Positions 24,616 through 34,138 of a stretch of 51,045 nt of DNA are shown here, one piece after another (position 1 is the first letter of the stretch; the number at the start of each line of letters is the position of its first letter). The notes under the pieces are model-generated. The model saw only the letters and a program-made list of their open reading frames with translations. It searched no databases and was not told where the DNA came from. Origin of the DNA: a virus; the IMG/VR virus record IMGVR_UViG_3300023174_000234, positions 1 through 51,045 of that record. One strand, given 5' to 3'. A program made the position numbers and the translations under genes.

Positions 24616-26199
24616 TTAAAATTGAATAGCTAATTTGATCTCTTCGTTCGAAGAAGTGCTTCTCGTGACACCGTTTCCAGATAAATTATTTATATACACT
24701 ACATCTGATAGTACAGGGTCTAGTTGGCCATAACTGTTAATTCCAGTTATAGTATACGTGACTAAGTTTCCTTGAAGTGATCCGTATATTACTTCGCCGT
24801 TGGCAAAAGTCTTATCACCGACTATATATGCGCTGTTGGCATAAGGTCCAACTTTTACGTAGTAACCGATGTGCCCGTTTCCGACTAACATTTCATTATT
24901 TGAGAATGTCGGAGTCGAGCTAAGATTGACACTTAGTAGCTGAGAGAAGCTTCCGTTGCTGTATCTAGTAGTCGGAGCAGCTCTATTCTTAGGATCTACT
25001 ATCAGACCGATAGTATTATAAGTGACGTTTGGAATAAAGTTGGCATCAGTATTCGCGAACTGAGCATAGACACCCATGGTATCTACGGCGAGTTCTGAGA
25101 ATACATCTGCGCCATGACCTTTCGGTGGAGAGATGATAGGTCTCGCCGTAGCTCCGGAGCCACTGTTAAATTGATTATAAATCTGTGCTGTAGCTCGAGT
25201 ATAACCACTTCCTCTATTCAACACGACGATCTGATTTACTGTGTTAGCGATAGAGACGTTAGCCCACGCTGTAGCTCCAGTGCCGTCCCCTTCGATCTTT
25301 ACGTAAGGACCGATCTGAAACGAGGCATAGTTATTTGCTACCTGTGACACAGAGTCGATAGGAACATCTGTTCGAACGTAGATATAGTTATATACGTCTG
25401 TGTACGAATCAGTGATTCTTCTTAAGAAAGTATTAGATACGATAGCCGCGGTGCTTATGATGTATAAGTAAGAGTTCTGATACGCGTTTAAGCCTGTCGA
25501 GATGACGCTCGTATTACTCGTGATTTGAAAAGTAGTAGAGTTAACGACCTTGGCGATGGTGCCATTGAGTGAGACGTATCCGCTACCAGCGTTTTCTACT
25601 GAGATGAAACTGATGCCATCATTTGCAGCGGCGGCAGATATGTTATTCGCAAACACCGGCATCTTAGTCGTAGTCGCGAACTTATTCCAGTCAGTGGCAC
25701 TGATGGTATACATGTAATTCCATGTGTATCCATCACTCGTGGTGAACGGTCCACCTATAGGATTATTTGACTGAGATACCGATGGATCGATCTTAGAAGT
25801 TCCTGCATCATTGTTCCAGATGCACTTATAGATGTGCTTGGCTTGACCTGGAACGGATGCGTTACTCACTACATAAAAATCGCTATCGTATAAGTCAGAA
25901 TTGGCGCTATCGTAGAAGCTGTAGAAAGTGTTATTCGCCCAGTCTATTCTACGAGTCATGTATGCGAAGTTATTAGCGTCGGCTGAACTCGTAGCTCCTG
26001 TCGTAGATAGCTGCTTACCGAACATCATCTCTCGTTGAGCTCTATAGACAGCCTCTTCATAGTTCTCATTTACTGTAGTATTCGACGCGTGATCAGAAGC
26101 TCCACCTACGAACATGTATATACGCATATCGTTATTAGCGATACCAGTAAAGAAAGACTTGATGGCGTTTTTCTTGAAATTCTTGAGTATCTTACCCAT
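24616..26199 (-). CDS. 8: Baseplate wedge protein gp8
   Basis: This 527-residue protein is longer than T4 gp8 (334 aa) but keeps its landmarks: a TRRIDWANNTFYSFYD segment, the DFYVVSN ... HIYKCIWNN strand pair, a DGYTWNYMYTIS block, and the closing VYINNLSGNGVTRSTSSNEEIKLAIQF (in T4 the end reads similarly around MENRPPI). It lies in the T4 order 6-7-8. The insertion at ~230-440 is Asn/Ser-rich. The RBS is AGAGG. Confidence 0.85.
   Translation of the reverse strand: MGKILKNFKKNAIKSFFTGIANNDMRIYMFVGGASDHASNTTVNENYEEAVYRAQREMMFGKQLSTTGATSSADANNFAYMTRRIDWANNTFYSFYDSANSDLYDSDFYVVSNASVPGQAKHIYKCIWNNDAGTSKIDPSVSQSNNPIGGPFTTSDGYTWNYMYTISATDWNKFATTTKMPVFANNISAAAANDGISFISVENAGSGYVSLNGTIAKVVNSTTFQITSNTSVISTGLNAYQNSYLYIISTAAIVSNTFLRRITDSYTDVYNYIYVRTDVPIDSVSQVANNYASFQIGPYVKIEGDGTGATAWANVSIANTVNQIVVLNRGSGYTRATAQIYNQFNSGSGATARPIISPPKGHGADVFSELAVDTMGVYAQFANTDANFIPNVTYNTIGLIVDPKNRAAPTTRYSNGSFSQLLSVNLSSTPTFSNNEMLVGNGHIGYYVKVGPYANSAYIVGDKTFANGEVIYGSLQGNLVTYTITGINSYGQLDPVLSDVVYINNLSGNGVTRSTSSNEEIKLAIQF
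24687..24694 (-). promoter_or_regulatory. Possible internal late promoter, TATAAATA, within gene 8
   Basis: A perfect minus-strand box lies inside the end of gene 8 (codons for Tyr-Ile-Asn), 81 nt before the DUF4815 gene. The same bases encode conserved residues, so it may be a coincidence. Confidence 0.3.
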
Positions 26200-26210
26200 A
26201 AAAGCCTCTA

Positions 26211-28346
26211 CTATGTGTTCGCAATAGATACGCTAGATTCACTTATAGTACTCGTCTGATCATCAAGTATATATGGTGTTCCAAATAACTCCATGCCTGA
26301 GATGTGGAACACCTTCTTTATGACTTCCACATACTTCTCGAAAGGAATACCTGACTTGATCGAGTATGAGAAGTCTTGATAGAAATAGCTGTCTTGAATG
26401 TACTTATCAGAGTTCAAGAATCCTCGAGTAGTAGACCAGTAACCCTCTTCGAATCCAATTGCGCTCTTGATGACTCGACCAGTTACGACATTTGATGAAC
26501 TCTGACCGATCACGGCTATTAGTTCTGCACCAGTTCCATTCGCTGTCTGAATCTTTACGATGGGAGGAGTCTGATAACCAGATCCAGAAGCCACGATGAC
26601 TGTATTAACGACTGCTCCCGAAGAATTAGTGTTGATGTATCCATTAGCAGGTGCAGAAGTACCACCGCCGACTACGACGAGTGGTTCACCGTTCTGATAT
26701 CCAGTTCCTGCAGATCGAATCAATACATTGCTTAGAGCTCGGCCACGAATTAGATATACTAAGTCACCGGTGCCAAACGACAGTCCAGAAGTCGTCACCG
26801 TAACATTAGCGATAACGTTATTACCGATATTAACTTTAGCTTGAATGTACTCGTCTTCGCCTAGATTATTCGTTTGATTAGGATCTAGATACTGAGGAAA
26901 TGGAACACTCGATGACCAGAGAGGTCTAGCTAATCTATAGGCAGCATACGTATTACTCTGGAGAGTTGTCGGATAGTCGTCAAGAGTCATGTGCGTATCG
27001 TTAGCGACAGAAGTCACAATTCTATACTCATACGTAGACTCGGTGTACTTATCATTAATTATCTTGATGTAAGTATTTCCAGCAAAATACGTTGTAAAAG
27101 AAGTACCAGTGCCAACTACATTAGCAGAAGAATTAGAGAAGCTTATGTTACCACTTAAGTAAGCGCTGTCGACTACGTCTCTGACTGTTACGATAGGATC
27201 TACTGAATAACCAGCACCTGCGCTATCTGTAGTGACAGATCTAATAGATCCATATTCTTTTGTTTGATATAGAATAGCAGTACTTATAGGCGAAGCTGAA
27301 TTAGCAGCATAACTATTATTCATGTCATATACGGTAGCATTTATGAGAGTATTCTGAAATCCTGCTATCAGCTGTGTAGAATAAGTAACCTGCTCGAGGG
27401 CACCGCCGCTGCGATTGAAGATGTCATAGCTAAATGCCGCGTTCGATCCTGACTTCGGGTTACCTAGTCTAGATATAAATTTCTGTGCAGACGTGGTAAA
27501 TCCATATCCGCCTTCGTTCAAGATGAAGTTCAAGCCGGGCTTAGGACCAACATTTTTTGCTAAGAATCTAGCACTAGCACCCAACGCGGTCTGAATCTCT
27601 AATACGTCGCCCGTGTAAAATCCGTCGCCACCATCTTGAATCTCGAGATCGCTAAGTGATCCGACGATGGTAGGATACAACGCTATATCAGCAGGTTTCT
27701 GCAAGACTCCGTTGACGAATAGAGTCTGAGGAACCAGCGCCTCGTTTAATAGAAACGTGCCGATGATGTTCGTGACGTAGAATATCTGAGAGTAACGGCC
27801 GTTGATGTTTCTTCTGACGTAGTTCTCGGCCACGGCTGTAGCACCAGAGACTACGCCGACGATCACACCAGCTTCCATGCCAAAGCTCTTTGGCGAGTCA
27901 GTTATCTCGATATACTTCTGCTCGATCCAAGTTCCATCAGACGGCTTTAGCACGTCGTCTTTTGGAACATAGATCTCTATGTTCTCGTTATAGAGTAACT
28001 TAAATAATAACTTATATCCTTCTATGGTACCCTTAGACCTATAGACGTCGAGAATGTGCCTGACCAAGAACTTCTTGTCGCCCTTGAAGTACAGAGGCAT
28101 GCCATAGAGATACTTGTTCTGAAAGTGAGTCACGTACTCATCGAGAGTCGTGTCGATGTCTCTATAGTCGAGTAGATTTCTAGACTTTCTGATTACCGCG
28201 TCAGACTCATTAGACTCCATCCACTCGTAGTACGCCTTCATAAACTGAATGAACATGTCTCCTTCTTCTCGATAGAAAGAAGGAAACTGCGAGCTTACGA
28301 ACGTCGATATCTTTTTTTGAATAGATGGATCTAAGAAGTGAGACAT
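26211..28346 (-). CDS. 7: Baseplate wedge protein, gp7 position
   Basis: The 711-residue protein begins MSHFLDPSIQKKISTFVSSQFPSFY and has an acidic-aromatic helical region with FIQFMKAYYEWME, plus VRHILDVYRSKGTIEGYKLLF at ~92-112. This is the start I associate with the large wedge protein between gp6 and gp8 in T4-like marine phages. T4 gp7 is longer (1032 aa), so the identification rests mainly on gene order. The middle contains GxGYxxxP repeats typical of beta-rich tail proteins, for example GSGYQTPPIVKI. It starts one base after gene 6 ends. Confidence 0.7.
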   Translation of the reverse strand: MSHFLDPSIQKKISTFVSSQFPSFYREEGDMFIQFMKAYYEWMESNESDAVIRKSRNLLDYRDIDTTLDEYVTHFQNKYLYGMPLYFKGDKKFLVRHILDVYRSKGTIEGYKLLFKLLYNENIEIYVPKDDVLKPSDGTWIEQKYIEITDSPKSFGMEAGVIVGVVSGATAVAENYVRRNINGRYSQIFYVTNIIGTFLLNEALVPQTLFVNGVLQKPADIALYPTIVGSLSDLEIQDGGDGFYTGDVLEIQTALGASARFLAKNVGPKPGLNFILNEGGYGFTTSAQKFISRLGNPKSGSNAAFSYDIFNRSGGALEQVTYSTQLIAGFQNTLINATVYDMNNSYAANSASPISTAILYQTKEYGSIRSVTTDSAGAGYSVDPIVTVRDVVDSAYLSGNISFSNSSANVVGTGTSFTTYFAGNTYIKIINDKYTESTYEYRIVTSVANDTHMTLDDYPTTLQSNTYAAYRLARPLWSSSVPFPQYLDPNQTNNLGEDEYIQAKVNIGNNVIANVTVTTSGLSFGTGDLVYLIRGRALSNVLIRSAGTGYQNGEPLVVVGGGTSAPANGYINTNSSGAVVNTVIVASGSGYQTPPIVKIQTANGTGAELIAVIGQSSSNVVTGRVIKSAIGFEEGYWSTTRGFLNSDKYIQDSYFYQDFSYSIKSGIPFEKYVEVIKKVFHISGMELFGTPYILDDQTSTISESSVSIANT

Positions 28347-28347
28347 C

Positions 28348-30138
28348 TTATGTAGTCGCCGTTTCTACTGTGACTGTTACGTCTGCTGGATCGATGGTCA
28401 AGATCTGATCACGCTGTATTAATATATCTTGCTGTGAAGCAGTGTATGCAAATAGAGAGATATAATTGTTATAAGCAGTCACAGTCAAGTTAGCGATGAC
28501 TATCTCACCAGTTGGATAATCGATAGTGCCTATAGCAGTCTGAGTAGATCCAGCTATTAGATATATCAATCCAGATCCATCATCTTTGATGTTAGCCGCA
28601 GTGCTCACGCCATCGATGTCGACATAAAACGTAGATGAATTGATACTCGAATCGGTGATAGAAGTAGTCAGATATATCGGATTGTGAAACTGTACTACCG
28701 TGGAATATGGAGAATTAATAGTTGGTAGCAATCTCTTCGACATCTGGACTATGGTATCGTTAGCCAAGACACTCGTATCAGAGGCGTCGATGGCGGCGGT
28801 CAGCTTGCTGAATCTCATGTTCTGATTAAAGTTCTGAAGATTAGTGGCGCTGAAAGAGCTAACCGCAGAGATCACAGCAGACCTGATGTCAGAAGTAGTC
28901 TTCGTCGTGAGAGACTGATTATAATACACAGTAGTATCAACTTTTACGTATATGTAGTCTGGCTCTTGAAACACTGGTGTAATGGACAGAGGCATCTTGT
29001 CTCTGAGATAGTTCTCGATAGAGAGCTTCGTAGAGTCTGGAGTCTTATCAGAACCGAATGACTTGGTGACGATAATAATTCTTCCGTATTGCTTCGGCGT
29101 ATCTTCTTCTCCACCGAATACGGCCACTGACTCGATAGAAGGAAAGTTAGACTTGATCAGAGAGACGTAGTCTTCTTTTGTCACTGCTCTATCCTGAGTC
29201 GCGTAGTATCGCGGAGCATTAAACTTAATAGACTCGATAGATTCTCTATCAGAACCACCAGAAGAGACAGAAATAGTAGAGATTCTAATAGAATTAGGTT
29301 GTACGGCGCTGCCGTCATCTGCATACGCAGTGTCTAACGCAGTGAAAGAACCTGCATAGTCACCTTCTTCTCCAAGCGTGTCACGATAGTTGATCTTTAC
29401 TACGTTGCCTGGAGTCAATGATCTACCAGTCACGCCGTTACCAAATACGACTTCGTATTTACCAGCACCGTACCCTTGAATGAAGTATGAGTTAGACGTA
29501 GAAGTAAGTCCGTATAGAGTATCAGACCTAGAATAAGTATAAAAAGTATTCGTGCTGACGCTAGACTTTACTTGAACGTCGATGCTGGAAGTATCTAAGT
29601 TTGCAGAAGCTAAGACGTATCTGGTCTTAGTCGCTGTAGTATTCGCTTCAGTAAAGTATTCAGTGGTTACTTTACCCTCGTAGATGCTCACGTTCGCGGA
29701 GATGAATCCAGTAGTTCTGGAGATCGTATGAGCTTCCTGAGTAGCAAATAAGTAGTTCTTACTATTCAACTTAGTAGTAATTCTATAGTTCTTAGGAATA
29801 GTGACATAAGCGGCAGTATTAGCTAGCCCAGTCAGAGTCATAGTGACTACGGCACGTGACGAACTACGTGAAGTCGGAATGTAGTTGAGTTCTTTGGCGT
29901 GAGAATACGCCGACTCGAATAGTGTAGAACTATCCAAGAACATCTCAGATCCGATCATGTTCATGTAGAACGCGTTCAGATACGTATTATAAGCTAAGAT
30001 GTCGAGTAGTACAGAAAAGTTTGAGCCGTCAAAGTTGTAGTCAGCAAATTTCGGTTGCGACTGTAGGTATGTCTTTAAGTTAGCTCTGTATGTATCGAAG
30101 TTGAGCTCAGCCGTAGTTATGAAACCGTTAGCGGCCAT
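28348..30138 (-). CDS. 6: Baseplate wedge protein gp6
   Basis: Its 596 residues correspond to T4 gp6 (660 aa), the protein that forms the inner ring of the baseplate with gp7 and gp53. Diagnostic text includes DGSNFSVLLDILAYNTYLNAFYMNM and SAYSHAKELNYIP near the N-terminus, and the J-like block YYATQDRAVTKEDYVSLIKSNFP around residues 300-325. It starts at the stop codon of gene 25 (one-base overlap), as expected for coupled wedge genes. Confidence 0.95.
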   Translation of the reverse strand: MAANGFITTAELNFDTYRANLKTYLQSQPKFADYNFDGSNFSVLLDILAYNTYLNAFYMNMIGSEMFLDSSTLFESAYSHAKELNYIPTSRSSSRAVVTMTLTGLANTAAYVTIPKNYRITTKLNSKNYLFATQEAHTISRTTGFISANVSIYEGKVTTEYFTEANTTATKTRYVLASANLDTSSIDVQVKSSVSTNTFYTYSRSDTLYGLTSTSNSYFIQGYGAGKYEVVFGNGVTGRSLTPGNVVKINYRDTLGEEGDYAGSFTALDTAYADDGSAVQPNSIRISTISVSSGGSDRESIESIKFNAPRYYATQDRAVTKEDYVSLIKSNFPSIESVAVFGGEEDTPKQYGRIIIVTKSFGSDKTPDSTKLSIENYLRDKMPLSITPVFQEPDYIYVKVDTTVYYNQSLTTKTTSDIRSAVISAVSSFSATNLQNFNQNMRFSKLTAAIDASDTSVLANDTIVQMSKRLLPTINSPYSTVVQFHNPIYLTTSITDSSINSSTFYVDIDGVSTAANIKDDGSGLIYLIAGSTQTAIGTIDYPTGEIVIANLTVTAYNNYISLFAYTASQQDILIQRDQILTIDPADVTVTVETATT

Positions 30139-30539
30139 TATCTAATCCTATTGAGTAGAACCGAGAAAGTAATTGCGTTTGGATTATTTATTACCGTAAA
30201 AACGATTGTCGCAGAATAAGCATTCTGATCTGGTTTAGCTGAGACGTATACTTCATGAGTAAGAGCTCTCGGCTCGTAGTTTGTTATAGCGTCTTTGATT
30301 GCATTCTTAATAAGATCTTCCGTGACAAATGAGATTGGCTCGAAGAGGTACTTAGATAGACCTGCGCCGAATCTCGGATTCCAGAATCTCTCATAGATGC
30401 CAGTGAGACATATATTCTTGATCGATCTCTTTACTGATTCTTCATTAGTCAGTCTAGCTAAGTCACTACTCACGGGATGAATATCAAAGTCGATTCTAAA
30501 GTCACTGTATATCGTATTGTCGTTTAGAGCTTTAGCCAT
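30138..30539 (-). CDS. 25: Baseplate wedge protein gp25 (lysozyme-like fold)
   Basis: The 133 residues match T4 gp25 (132 aa), which nucleates sheath assembly at the baseplate. The opening IYSDFRIDFDIHPVSSDL, the central IKNICLTGIYERFWNPRFG and the ALTHEVYVS region are typical. It has the gp25 fold but no catalytic residues of lysozyme, like its relatives. Genes 25 and 6 are adjacent in many contractile tails. Confidence 0.96.
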   Translation of the reverse strand: MAKALNDNTIYSDFRIDFDIHPVSSDLARLTNEESVKRSIKNICLTGIYERFWNPRFGAGLSKYLFEPISFVTEDLIKNAIKDAITNYEPRALTHEVYVSAKPDQNAYSATIVFTVINNPNAITFSVLLNRIR

Positions 30540-30541
30540 TT

Positions 30542-31651
30542 CTATACAGCCTTAGAGTTTCTTTTAGTTATATATTCGGCGACCGTACCAGCCATAGTAA
30601 ATCCTTTATCAAAAGTATCATTACCGTATGGCTTAGAGTCGGAACTGGCGAATGACTGAGTGGCCGCAGAAGAGTAAGATATCATGGCGTCTCTGTCATT
30701 AAATCTCAGAGTCTCAGTAGGAGAAGCACCAGATAGTCCGGCGATGTCGTTGACTGAGCTGAAAGTAGAAGAGATGACCATCGACGCGCCGGGAATGAGA
30801 TTATTCAGAGCCTGATCTAGAGCGTTCTGTAATAAGGCAGTGCCGCCGCCGAGTCCGTTTAGCGCAGAAGCCGGTGATATCGAAGAGAGCGATCCATTAA
30901 ATCCTTGTGCAGTACTCAAGATCGATGTAACTGAAGAAGTCATACTTGACAGACCACCGCCACCCAACACAGAAGAAGCTACACTCGTGATTGAACTCGA
31001 TAGTAGAGCAGACGTCGGATCAGTAAACGAGAAAGTAGAAAAAGTCCTGAGCACGTCAGAGACTGGAACGCTGCCTCCGAATCCACCGGAAGTCAAGCTG
31101 GTGAGAGAGCTGACCATGCTAGACAGACCGGTAATAGAAGACTGAAGACTATCTGGAAGAGAGAGATTCAATAAGTTAGTGATGGCAGTCAGTGCGATCG
31201 TAGCAAGACTGCCGCTTATGAGAGCAGAAGCTCCGGTCACGTTCTTGAACTGCCCGCCGTATAGTAGAGCACCTGTGACTCCGGCTACGTTCTGAACTCC
31301 GCTAAACACGGGATTAGTGTTGAAGTCGTGAAAGTTCATTCCTGATCCGTGCTGAGGAGTCGGAAACTGACCCATTCTTCTAGGCAGAGCCTGATCCATG
31401 CAGACTTTAGCGATAGCGCCTTGACCGAAGTATCTCATGCCGGCGACCGATGGCTTAGTCATCAACGGATTCTTAGACAACACGTTAGCGGCTATTCGAG
31501 TACCACCGGTCACAGATGGATAAGACCCTCCGTATGACTGGGCGAGAGTCTCTGTAGTAGTGGCGAATGGCTCGGCTATTCTATTAAAGAAGACGTGATC
31601 TTCTGTTCGAATGTGTCCTAAGAGATAAGCCGCATTTGTAAATACTGACAT
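30542..31651 (-). CDS. Unknown virion protein of the hub cluster, Ser/Gly-rich
   Basis: This 369-residue protein lies between the M15-peptidase hub protein and gp25, a place where T4-like marine phages often carry an unassigned structural gene. The first ~110 residues are globular (HVFFNRIAEPFATTTE, RRMGQFPTPQHGSGMNFHDF). The middle (~170-300) is almost only Ser, Leu, Thr, Ala and Gly, with hydrophobic periodicity. The C-terminal 45 residues are more ordered (GFTMAGTVAEYITKR). No catalytic motif is visible. It is probably a baseplate or hub accessory. Confidence 0.6.
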   Translation of the reverse strand: MSVFTNAAYLLGHIRTEDHVFFNRIAEPFATTTETLAQSYGGSYPSVTGGTRIAANVLSKNPLMTKPSVAGMRYFGQGAIAKVCMDQALPRRMGQFPTPQHGSGMNFHDFNTNPVFSGVQNVAGVTGALLYGGQFKNVTGASALISGSLATIALTAITNLLNLSLPDSLQSSITGLSSMVSSLTSLTSGGFGGSVPVSDVLRTFSTFSFTDPTSALLSSSITSVASSVLGGGGLSSMTSSVTSILSTAQGFNGSLSSISPASALNGLGGGTALLQNALDQALNNLIPGASMVISSTFSSVNDIAGLSGASPTETLRFNDRDAMISYSSAATQSFASSDSKPYGNDTFDKGFTMAGTVAEYITKRNSKAV

Positions 31652-31659
31652 TTCAATTC

Positions 31660-32421
31660 CTAACCTACGAGGACTAGCTTATTTGCGTATTGCTTATCGT
31701 TGACGTAAGTAGCGATGAGAGGATTGGCGAGAGATCCTTGATTGCTACCAATAGATCCGAGTTGCACGTGACACCACTTAGAGGCTCCGCGACTCTCAAG
31801 GAGTAACATGGTAAATCTTCCTTTTAAGTTGGTCGCTATCCATTGCGCTAAGTCGTACGAAGAAGCTCCCGCTTGAATATCTGCCGCATATCCATTTGGA
31901 TGATTAGAACTCGATCCGACACTACCCGGAACTTTAGCTCTCCAACCAGAAGTGATCTGTATACTTCCAAACTGAGACTTGATCGGATCTAAACAATTTA
32001 CAGCTAAGTTAGTCAAATTGTAAATTATGTCTTGAGAAAGAAGATTCTTGTTTGCTCTGTTTAGAGGTCCACTCGTAGAACCAGCGAACGCTAAGTCAGC
32101 TAGCGTAAAGTACTGTGATATCTTCGCAGTCTCTTGACTTGGATTGACGAGCGCATTTCTATCGATAGGTGTCAACTCTGCACCTACTGCAGGCGGAACT
32201 GCAGACAGAGAACCCGGCGGTGTTACATTGAATCCTTGATTGATACTCTCTTCATTCGTACTCTCAGTAGTTCCGGTAGAACCAGTGACGAGTTCTTCAT
32301 CTGGATGAATACCGAAGATGTGAACTCTGACGCGATTCGAGTTTAGTGGGTCGTTGACGTCTTTTACCTTGCCGACGAACCACTTGTACTGATTTCCGTA
32401 ATAATCTTTTTGATCAAACAT
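31660..32421 (-). CDS. Baseplate hub protein with OB-fold and M15 (D-Ala-D-Ala peptidase-like) domain
   Basis: Residues 1-40 (YKWFVGKVKDVNDPLNSNRVRVHIFG) are the OB-fold start of gp5-type spike proteins. A Ser/Thr/Pro-rich linker leads to an M15-type peptidase domain at ~100-253. The zinc ligands are visible as His174 and Asp181 in HPNGYAAD and His218 in WCHV, with Glu209 as the likely general base. This would cut peptide cross-links during entry. It replaces the lysozyme domain of T4 gp5 in this ORF; a separate lysozyme-bearing hub protein is encoded 2 kb upstream in the operon. Its start overlaps the stop of the beta-helix spike gene. Confidence 0.85.
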   Translation of the reverse strand: MFDQKDYYGNQYKWFVGKVKDVNDPLNSNRVRVHIFGIHPDEELVTGSTGTTESTNEESINQGFNVTPPGSLSAVPPAVGAELTPIDRNALVNPSQETAKISQYFTLADLAFAGSTSGPLNRANKNLLSQDIIYNLTNLAVNCLDPIKSQFGSIQITSGWRAKVPGSVGSSSNHPNGYAADIQAGASSYDLAQWIATNLKGRFTMLLLESRGASKWCHVQLGSIGSNQGSLANPLIATYVNDKQYANKLVLVG

Positions 32422-33788
32422 TAGACGACTCCTGGATTCCAGCCACTCTGTGTGTCAGTAACGTTGGACTTAAGATTATCAGTATCTACTTCAGATAGCA
32501 CAGAACCAGTAGTCACCGGTGGATACTCGATTCCCTTCTCTGCGAGACGATCTAAGATGGCCTTCGGCGGCTTTCCGTTCTCGCCGCCCTCAGAGTATAA
32601 CATGTAGATCTGTTCTGCGCTAACGATGTTATCGATCTCGCCGTCAGTAGCCACGAAGTCGCTGAGAGAATCAAGTATCAGACTCTTGTCAGGTAGCTCA
32701 GGATAAGTCGCGGGTGCTGGAATTCCTACACCCGGAGCAGATGAGGTATTGGCTGCTGACCTCGAACTCGCATTCCAGTCTATTCTTGGCGCATATCCGT
32801 TGATGTTAGTTCCACCGGTGAGATACACGTATTTCTTCGAGTCTATGCTAAAGTTTTCGTCTGATGCCATCTGAATGGCGGCTTTAGCATTGACTTTGAT
32901 GCCAGAATCCACTACGATGCTCAACGAAGCCTTCGATCCGATGCTGACGTTAGCTGCTGCAGTGAGGTCTAACAGGGCCTGAGAAGATATGCTCGTATTA
33001 CCCTTAGACGTCATGGAGTACGAACCTAGCGTAGAGTGCACGGCGTTGTTGTTAGTCAAGTGCAGCATCTGACCGATAGAACTCACCTGATAGATTCCCT
33101 TAGTCAGGTTATTGTGATCGCCTCCCGTCTCGAGTTTTCTGTCTCCAGTTACTTGATCTCGCGAGTTGCCGGTGATGATCTGCCTGTGATCTCCACCAAT
33201 CATCTGAGACTGATCACTCGCAGTCACGGCGTGTCGATCACCCATGATCTCTTCGTTGTAGTCTCCGTCGACGTACTTCGACATGTCGCCATGCACGTTC
33301 ATGATCATCTCAGTCGTATCAAAGATGATGCTACCAGCCTTGAACTTCATGGCGCCAGTCGCAGTAATGGCATAGTCGCCTTGAATCACGATCTGATTAT
33401 CACCGTTGATCGAGAGATACATTCCCTTTGCTGATACTAAGCGAATAGATCCGTCATCAGAGAGTTCGATGGCCGCACCAGCCTTCGATTGAACACGCAC
33501 AGTCTCATTTCCAGGGGCGTTGCCCATGATCACGAAGTGACCACCTACGGTGCTGAATACCTGATCAGAGGTGTGAGGAGTGTAAGTGGTTCCCGGTACA
33601 CCGATAGGAAGAGCACTCGTAGGATCTTGATGCTTATTGAGTGCTGCCGACGGTGCAGAAGTATTGAAGCCAGCTGGAGTCTGAAGTCTATTCTTAGCCG
33701 TGATCTCCGAGCCGGCGGTATTGTAGTCATACCCGTTAGGAAATCCGCTGTCTTTACTCGAGTTGTATCCTGCCATGTCGATTTCCAA
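32421..33788 (-). CDS. Central spike protein, gp5 C-terminal / VgrG-like beta-helix
   Basis: The 455 residues are dominated by short strand repeats at about 80-340 (VRVQSKAGAAIELSDDGSI, VDGDYNEEIMGDRHAV, QMIGGDHRQIITGNSRDQV) that match the triple-stranded beta-helix of T4 gp5 and VgrG needles. There is no enzymatic domain. The C-terminal ~100 residues after a Pro-rich hinge (GVGIPAPATYPELPDK) contain a small helical domain. The first five residues (MEIDM) include a second possible start (MAGYNSS) with similar spacing; both are in frame. It presumably receives the PAAR protein at its tip. Confidence 0.83.
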   Translation of the reverse strand: MEIDMAGYNSSKDSGFPNGYDYNTAGSEITAKNRLQTPAGFNTSAPSAALNKHQDPTSALPIGVPGTTYTPHTSDQVFSTVGGHFVIMGNAPGNETVRVQSKAGAAIELSDDGSIRLVSAKGMYLSINGDNQIVIQGDYAITATGAMKFKAGSIIFDTTEMIMNVHGDMSKYVDGDYNEEIMGDRHAVTASDQSQMIGGDHRQIITGNSRDQVTGDRKLETGGDHNNLTKGIYQVSSIGQMLHLTNNNAVHSTLGSYSMTSKGNTSISSQALLDLTAAANVSIGSKASLSIVVDSGIKVNAKAAIQMASDENFSIDSKKYVYLTGGTNINGYAPRIDWNASSRSAANTSSAPGVGIPAPATYPELPDKSLILDSLSDFVATDGEIDNIVSAEQIYMLYSEGGENGKPPKAILDRLAEKGIEYPPVTTGSVLSEVDTDNLKSNVTDTQSGWNPGVV

Positions 33789-34136
33789 TTATATGAATAA
33801 GTCTGAGTTCACGAATAGATTTCTATTTAAAGAGAAGCAGTAGTCTATCAAGACCTTTAGAGTAGTCATCTGTGCAGGAGAGTAGTACGGAAAGATATTT
33901 TCTTGTACTGCGGCTCCTTCCCACTCGTGACTGCCACCTTCTAATATGAAGTTTATAGTAGGAGAGCTAGGATTATTTACCGCCACGTAACCATTCGAGA
34001 ATACGAATATAGAGTTGTATGGCACAGAAGAAGGGCTATCTGATCCTCTCTTGCTACCACTCGAAGTCACAGAGATATCGGTGCACTTTCCGGCTATTAG
34101 ACTCAAGAAATTTTTAGCTACCGAGACATTAGCCAT
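33789..34136 (-). CDS. Unknown small protein of the hub operon
   Basis: The 115-residue product lies between the lysozyme hub protein and the spike protein with 0-2 nt gaps, so it is co-translated with them. It has a basic Ser-rich stretch near residues 24-36 and a C-terminal half with aromatic strands (HEWEGAAVQENIFPYY, IDYCFSLNRNLFV). No family is recognised. A hub assembly or adaptor role would fit the context only. Confidence 0.55.
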   Translation of the reverse strand: MANVSVAKNFLSLIAGKCTDISVTSSGSKRGSDSPSSVPYNSIFVFSNGYVAVNNPSSPTINFILEGGSHEWEGAAVQENIFPYYSPAQMTTLKVLIDYCFSLNRNLFVNSDLFI

Positions 34137-34138
34137 TA